This document shows, in pieces, positions 6,993-10,186 of a stretch of 10,186 nt of DNA. The DNA comes from Alphaproteobacteria bacterium (lineage in GTDB: Bacteria > Pseudomonadota > Alphaproteobacteria > SP197). The position numbers and the translations under genes were made by a program. Numbering within the stretch: the first letter of the stretch is position 1; each line of letters opens with the position of its first letter. The notes under the pieces were generated by a model that saw nothing but the letters and a program-made list of their open reading frames with translations, had not been told where the DNA came from and searched no databases. Location: assembly GCA_022822575.1 (NCBI GenBank), contig JAJEBJ010000275.1:1-10186 (forward strand), read 5' to 3'.

Positions 6993-7682
6993 ATGGCGAC
7001 GTCTCCTGTCCTTCTCTCTCTCAACGAGATTCTCTTCCACTTCGCCCGGGCCGCCTCCGGCGCCGGCGCCCCCGTCGGCATCTGCGAGGAATTTGCCACC
7101 ACTGCGGCGTGGCTTGCTTTCATCGACATGGACCCCGCCCGGGCAGCCCTGCCGGCGCTCGATGCCCTGGCCAGAGACGAAAGCAGCGGTGATCTCGTGA
7201 TTCGGGACAATCGCCTCGCCTGTCGCGACGGCGGGATGGTGTCGGCGCTCTTCGCCGGGCCCGTCATCACCGACCGGCTCTCCATGGCACCGGACGAATC
7301 CGTGACGCTCCATGTCGAAAAGGTGGATGTGCCGCTTCTTCTTGCAGGAGCTGTCGCCGCTGCCGGTAGCGTTCACGCCCGCCTTTCCTGGCATGGAAGC
7401 ACAAGGACGGTCATCGACATCGCCGGAGGACTGGCGGCTCTGCAGGGGGACACCGCCCAGGGCCCGGTAGCGGTGACAGTCGTGGCGAATGCCCCGGGCG
7501 CCATCATGTCTTCCCGTGTTCCTCGGCACGCCATTGAGGCGGGAAGAAGGACAGCACTGGACGAGGGAATTCCTGTCGACAGTGCGGCCTGGTCCGGCGT
7601 TCTCGCCTACTACGCCAAGACTCTGGTGCCCTCGACCACGCGGTCGAGAAGCGAGGGTGCGGGACCGTCCGATGGAACCTGA
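6993..7682 (+). CDS. DUF3726-like protein of unknown function
   Basis: 229 residues. The N-terminal pattern LSLNEI...ARAASGAGAPVGICEEFATTAAWLA (8-42) matches what I remember of the DUF3726 family (a Gly-Ala-Gly then Gly-x-x-Glu-Glu pattern followed by an Ala/Trp helix). A later [A]GP-x-x-x-D segment (89-94) and PLLLAGAVAAAG (114-125) also fit. No catalytic motif, signal peptide or clear membrane helix is evident; the hydrophobic stretch at 114-125 is too short. Its biochemical role is unknown. The ATG at 6993, 8 bp after the upstream stop, is preferred because the family pattern begins only a few residues in; a GTG at 6963 inside the previous gene is the alternative. The close spacing suggests it works with the 556-aa protein. 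The last 20 or so residues are low-complexity and polar, probably disordered. Confidence 0.75.
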   Translation: MATSPVLLSLNEILFHFARAASGAGAPVGICEEFATTAAWLAFIDMDPARAALPALDALARDESSGDLVIRDNRLACRDGGMVSALFAGPVITDRLSMAPDESVTLHVEKVDVPLLLAGAVAAAGSVHARLSWHGSTRTVIDIAGGLAALQGDTAQGPVAVTVVANAPGAIMSSRVPRHAIEAGRRTALDEGIPVDSAAWSGVLAYYAKTLVPSTTRSRSEGAGPSDGT

Positions 7683-7742
7683 CGGTATCACCACCCTCCC
7701 CTTCACATTGTCCGGTGTCTTCGCCAAGATGTGGTGCCCGTC
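7681..7742 (+). other. Gap before pntAA with a possible leader stem
   Basis: The 81-bp gap between the DUF3726-like stop and the pntAA ATG holds no gene. GACGG (7681-7685) with CACCAC (7689-7694) can pair with GTGGTG (7731-7736) and CCGTC (7738-7742), giving 11 base pairs in two blocks around a 36-base loop. This is a weak leader-structure candidate and may be chance. TTCACA at 7702-7707 with AAGATG at 7726-7731 (18-base spacing) is a very poor match to a -35/-10 pair. No T-rich terminator is visible. The gap is where a separate pnt promoter would have to be if the operons are independent. Confidence 0.2.
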
Positions 7743-7763
7743 ACCCAGTCATCCGGACAGCCG

Positions 7764-8912
7764 ATGAAGTGTGCAGTATTGCGGGAGCGTCATCCCGGCG
7801 AGACCAGGGTTGCCGCCTCCCCGGACATGGTCAGAAGGCTGAAGAACCAGGGTGTCGCAGTTGCCATTGAAGCGGGAGCGGGCGAGACCGCCGGATGGAC
7901 CGACGACACGTTCCTCCAGGCCGGGGCCATCGTCTCCGCCGATGCCGACGATGTACTGGCCGGTGCCGATGTCGTCTTCAAGGTCAACCGGCCGGTCACC
8001 ACGGATGACATCGACGAGGTGGCCCACATCCCCGAAGGATGTGTCGTCGTCGGTCTCATCAATCCCCTCGTCGACCGCGAACAGTACGCCGGCTACGCCG
8101 CCCGGCGGCTTACCGTGCTGGCCATGGAACTGATCCCCAGAATCAGCCGTGCCCAGGCCATGGATGCCCTGACGTCCCAGGCCAGCCTGGCCGGCTACAA
8201 GGCGGTGCTGGACGCCTGCATGTTCTTCGGCCGCGCCATGCCCATGATGATGACGGCCGCCGGCACCATCGCACCGGCGCGGGTGCTGATTCTTGGCGCC
8301 GGCGTGGCGGGGCTTCAGGCCATTGCGACTGCACGGCGACTCGGCGCCGTGGTCGAGGCCTTCGATGTACGGGCAGCCGTGAAGGAGGAGGTGGAGAGTC
8401 TTGGCGCCAGCTTCGTGGAGGTGCCCGGCACCGGTGACGCCGAAACCAAGGAAGGTTATGCCCGGGAGATGGATGATGCCTATCTTGACCGGCAGGCCGA
8501 AGTGATCGCAGGCGCCCTGAAGAAGGCCGACATCTGCATCACAACCGCGCGCATCCCCGGGCGCCCGGCGCCGCGGCTTGTGACCGACGCCATGGTCCGG
8601 AACATGAAACCCGGTTCCGTCATCGTCGATCTCGCGGTGGAGGACGGCGGCAACTGCGATGGCAGCAGTCGTGACGAGGTGGTGGATGCCGACGGTGTCA
8701 CCATTGTCGGATTCTCCAACGTGGCGGGACGTCTGGCAGCCGATGCCTCGACCTTCTATGCACGCAACCTCTTCAACCTCATCACGCCCTTCATCGATAC
8801 CGAAACCGGGTGCCTGGCGCTTGATCACGCAGACGAGGTGATCAGCGGAATGTGCGTGATGCGTGATGGCGTGCTTGTCCACCCCCTGCTCTGCGACACG
8901 AAGGAGAGCTGA
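7764..8912 (+). CDS. pntAA: NAD(P) transhydrogenase subunit alpha, part 1 (domain I, NAD(H)-binding)
   Basis: 382 residues, matching the separate soluble alpha-1 subunits of alphaproteobacteria such as Rhodospirillum rubrum; in E. coli this domain is fused to the membrane part of PntA. It binds NAD(H) and passes hydride to NADP bound on PntB. Visible features are the N-terminal MKCAVLRERHPGETRVA signature (1-17), MELIPRISRAQAMD (121-134) with Arg126, Gln131 and Asp134 at the hydride-transfer site, the Rossmann motif GAGVAG (178-183) with Asp201 ending strand 2, the mobile-loop region GYAREMDDAYL (231-241) and ITTARIPGRPAP (259-270). Position 137 is Thr where I recall an invariant Ser in R. 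rubrum. The ATG at 7764 is chosen over the in-frame GTG at 7731 because the family begins at this Met. The Shine-Dalgarno is weak (GGA at 7754-7756). It is the first gene of the pnt operon, 4 bp before pntAB. Confidence 0.96.
   Translation: MKCAVLRERHPGETRVAASPDMVRRLKNQGVAVAIEAGAGETAGWTDDTFLQAGAIVSADADDVLAGADVVFKVNRPVTTDDIDEVAHIPEGCVVVGLINPLVDREQYAGYAARRLTVLAMELIPRISRAQAMDALTSQASLAGYKAVLDACMFFGRAMPMMMTAAGTIAPARVLILGAGVAGLQAIATARRLGAVVEAFDVRAAVKEEVESLGASFVEVPGTGDAETKEGYAREMDDAYLDRQAEVIAGALKKADICITTARIPGRPAPRLVTDAMVRNMKPGSVIVDLAVEDGGNCDGSSRDEVVDADGVTIVGFSNVAGRLAADASTFYARNLFNLITPFIDTETGCLALDHADEVISGMCVMRDGVLVHPLLCDTKES
8901..8906 (+). promoter_or_regulatory. Ribosome binding site of pntAB
   Basis: AAGGAG lies inside the last codons of pntAA, 10 bases before the pntAB ATG at 8917. 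It is the best Shine-Dalgarno match among the genes here and supports that start. Confidence 0.7.
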
Positions 8913-8916
8913 GCCC

Positions 8917-9231
8917 ATGGAAGCCGCTGTCGATCCGCTCTTCTTCCGGCTGACGATCTTCGTGCTCGCCATCTTTGTCGGCTACCACGTGGTCTGGGCC
9001 GTGACTCCGGCGCTCCATACGCCCCTGATGTCGGTCACCAACGCGATTTCCAGCGTCATCATCGTCGGCGCGCTGATCGCCGCCGGTCCGGAGGGAATGG
9101 ACCTCTCGGGAGTCCTTGGTTTCATCGCCGTCACCCTGGCCGCCATCAACATCTTCGGCGGCTTTGCCGTCACGCAGCGCATGCTGGAGATGTTCCGCAG
9201 GAAGGACGGGGCCAGGGGACAGGATCCATGA
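8917..9231 (+). CDS. pntAB: NAD(P) transhydrogenase subunit alpha, part 2 (membrane domain)
   Basis: 104 residues, the normal size of the small membrane alpha-2 subunit in three-gene transhydrogenases. It has about three hydrophobic helices (roughly 11-29, 43-57 and 65-84). The conserved WAVTPALHTPLMSVTNAISS segment (27-46) and GGFAVTQRMLEMFRRK (81-96) make the identification firm. It forms part of the membrane domain II that carries protons, together with the helices of PntB. The C-terminal tail is basic and cytoplasmic. A good AAGGAG site precedes the ATG. Its stop overlaps the pntB start by 4 bp (ATGA at 9228-9231), which fits equal production of the two membrane subunits. Confidence 0.96.
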   Translation: MEAAVDPLFFRLTIFVLAIFVGYHVVWAVTPALHTPLMSVTNAISSVIIVGALIAAGPEGMDLSGVLGFIAVTLAAINIFGGFAVTQRMLEMFRRKDGARGQDP

Positions 9232-10186
9232 CCGCCGATCTGGCGGCGCTGGCCTATCTGGTTGCGGCGGTCTGCTTCATCCTCGCCCTGAAGGGCCTCT
9301 CGGCGCCGGGATCATCGCGCCGGGGCAATCTCATCGGCATGATCGGCATGGTCATCGCCGTGGCGGTGACGATTGCCGACCCCTCCGTCATGTCCTACTG
9401 GTGGATCATCGGCGGTCTTGCCATCGGCGGCGCCATCGGCACGGCCATCGCCCTCAACATCCGGATGACGGCGATGCCACAGCTGGTGGCGGCCTTTCAC
9501 AGCCTGGTGGGTCTGGCTGCCGTTCTCGTCGCTGCGGCGGCACTCTATTCTCCGGAAGCCTACGGCATTGTCGGCGCCGACGGCGCCATCCGGCTCGCCA
9601 GCAGGATCGAGATGATCCTCGGCATGGCGATCGGCGCCGTGACCTTTTCCGGTTCCGTGGTCGCCTTCGCCAAGCTCCAGGGACTGGTGTCCGGCGCCCC
9701 GATGGTGTTCCGGGGACAGCATCTTCTCAACCTGCTGATCGGCCTCGTCATGGCCGCCAGCGGCGTGTGGTTTGCCGCCAACGGCAACGCTGGCGCCTTC
9801 TGGATTGTCGCCGCGCTGGCCTTCCTGATCGGCGTCACCCTCATCGTCCCGATCGGCGGTGCGGACATGCCGGTGGTTGTTTCCATGCTCAACAGCTACT
9901 CCGGCTGGGCCGCAGCCGGTATCGGCTTTACCCTGGAAAACGAGCTTCTCATCATCACCGGCGCCCTCGTCGGTTCCTCCGGCGCCATCCTGAGCTACAT
10001 CATGTGCAAGGGCATGAACCGCTCCTTCTTCAACGTCATCCTGGGAGGATTCGGTGGTTCCGGACCGATGGAAACGGCCGCCGGCCAGCGCAAGGTGAAC
10101 CAGGGCAGCGCCGACGATGCGGCCTTTATCCTGCAGAACGCCCGCAAGGCGATCATCGTTCCCGGGTACGGCATGGCGGTCGCCCA
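9228..10186 (+). CDS. pntB: NAD(P) transhydrogenase subunit beta (partial, C-terminus beyond window)
   Basis: The first 319 residues of a protein usually about 460 long; the frame is open to the window edge. Residues 1-260 are a run of about nine membrane helices. His91 (in PQLVAAFHS) and Asn222 (in MLNSYSGWA) fall at the same numbers as the proton-pathway residues His91 and Asn222 known from E. coli PntB, and the SYSGWAAAGIGF, TGALVGSSGAILSYIMCKGM and NRSFFNVILGGFG segments are textbook. From about residue 280 the chain enters the soluble NADP(H)-binding domain III, and the window ends in its GYGMAVA fingerprint (313-319). AGGGGA at 9214-9219, 8 bases upstream, is a fair ribosome site. With PntAA and PntAB it drives NADPH formation from NADH using inward proton flow across the inner membrane. 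Confidence 0.97.
   Translation, partial: MTADLAALAYLVAAVCFILALKGLSAPGSSRRGNLIGMIGMVIAVAVTIADPSVMSYWWIIGGLAIGGAIGTAIALNIRMTAMPQLVAAFHSLVGLAAVLVAAAALYSPEAYGIVGADGAIRLASRIEMILGMAIGAVTFSGSVVAFAKLQGLVSGAPMVFRGQHLLNLLIGLVMAASGVWFAANGNAGAFWIVAALAFLIGVTLIVPIGGADMPVVVSMLNSYSGWAAAGIGFTLENELLIITGALVGSSGAILSYIMCKGMNRSFFNVILGGFGGSGPMETAAGQRKVNQGSADDAAFILQNARKAIIVPGYGMAVA

Noticed and set aside
7702..7731. Possible -35/-10 pair before pntAA
   Set aside because: TTCACA and AAGATG at 18-base spacing match the consensus poorly, and alphaproteobacterial promoters are too degenerate to call from this alone.
7749..8972. 407-residue open frame on the - strand
   Set aside because: It lies opposite the unmistakable pntAA gene; a shadow frame with His/Gly-rich nonsense composition.
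1..10186. CRISPR array, insertion sequence, tRNA or rRNA, defence system
   Set aside because: No regularly spaced repeats, transposase motifs, cloverleaf-like or rRNA segments were seen; coding genes fill nearly the whole window.

Overview
The window is a GC-rich (by eye about 65%) stretch of proteobacterial chromosome with every real gene on the + strand and almost no spacer DNA. The style (PotC-type permease, several 4-bp ATGA overlaps, a transhydrogenase encoded as three separate subunits, strong G/C third positions that create long antisense open frames) fits an alphaproteobacterium. That placement is inference, because no rRNA or other marker is present.

Left part (1-1542): the C-terminal end of a PotC-like inner-membrane permease of a spermidine/putrescine-family ABC importer. 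A 126-base gap with a weak hairpin follows, then a complete 12-helix MFS transporter.

Middle part (1575-7682): five closely packed genes that read as one operon, probably together with the MFS gene and perhaps the upstream importer. They encode a PuuA-like glutamine-synthetase-family ligase, an HSL-type alpha/beta hydrolase (TTG start), an EthA-like flavin monooxygenase of the Baeyer-Villiger type, a 556-residue soluble protein of unknown function, and a DUF3726-like protein. Hydrolase/monooxygenase and monooxygenase/556-aa gene each overlap by 4 bp (ATGA). The 556-aa and DUF3726-like genes are 8 bp apart. A Baeyer-Villiger enzyme beside an esterase suggests oxygen insertion next to a carbonyl followed by ester cleavage. 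The ligase and the PotC-like importer suggest an amine-containing substrate. The substrate cannot be read from the sequence, and the 556-aa and DUF3726-like proteins are the undescribed components.

Right part (7764-10186): pntAA-pntAB-pntB, the proton-translocating NAD(P) transhydrogenase, with pntB cut by the window edge. It makes NADPH from NADH using the proton gradient and could supply the flavin monooxygenase, although an 81-bp gap separates it from the catabolic-looking cluster and it may be an independent housekeeping operon. No tRNA, rRNA, CRISPR, insertion sequence or phage feature was seen, and there is no gene-free stretch longer than about 130 bases.
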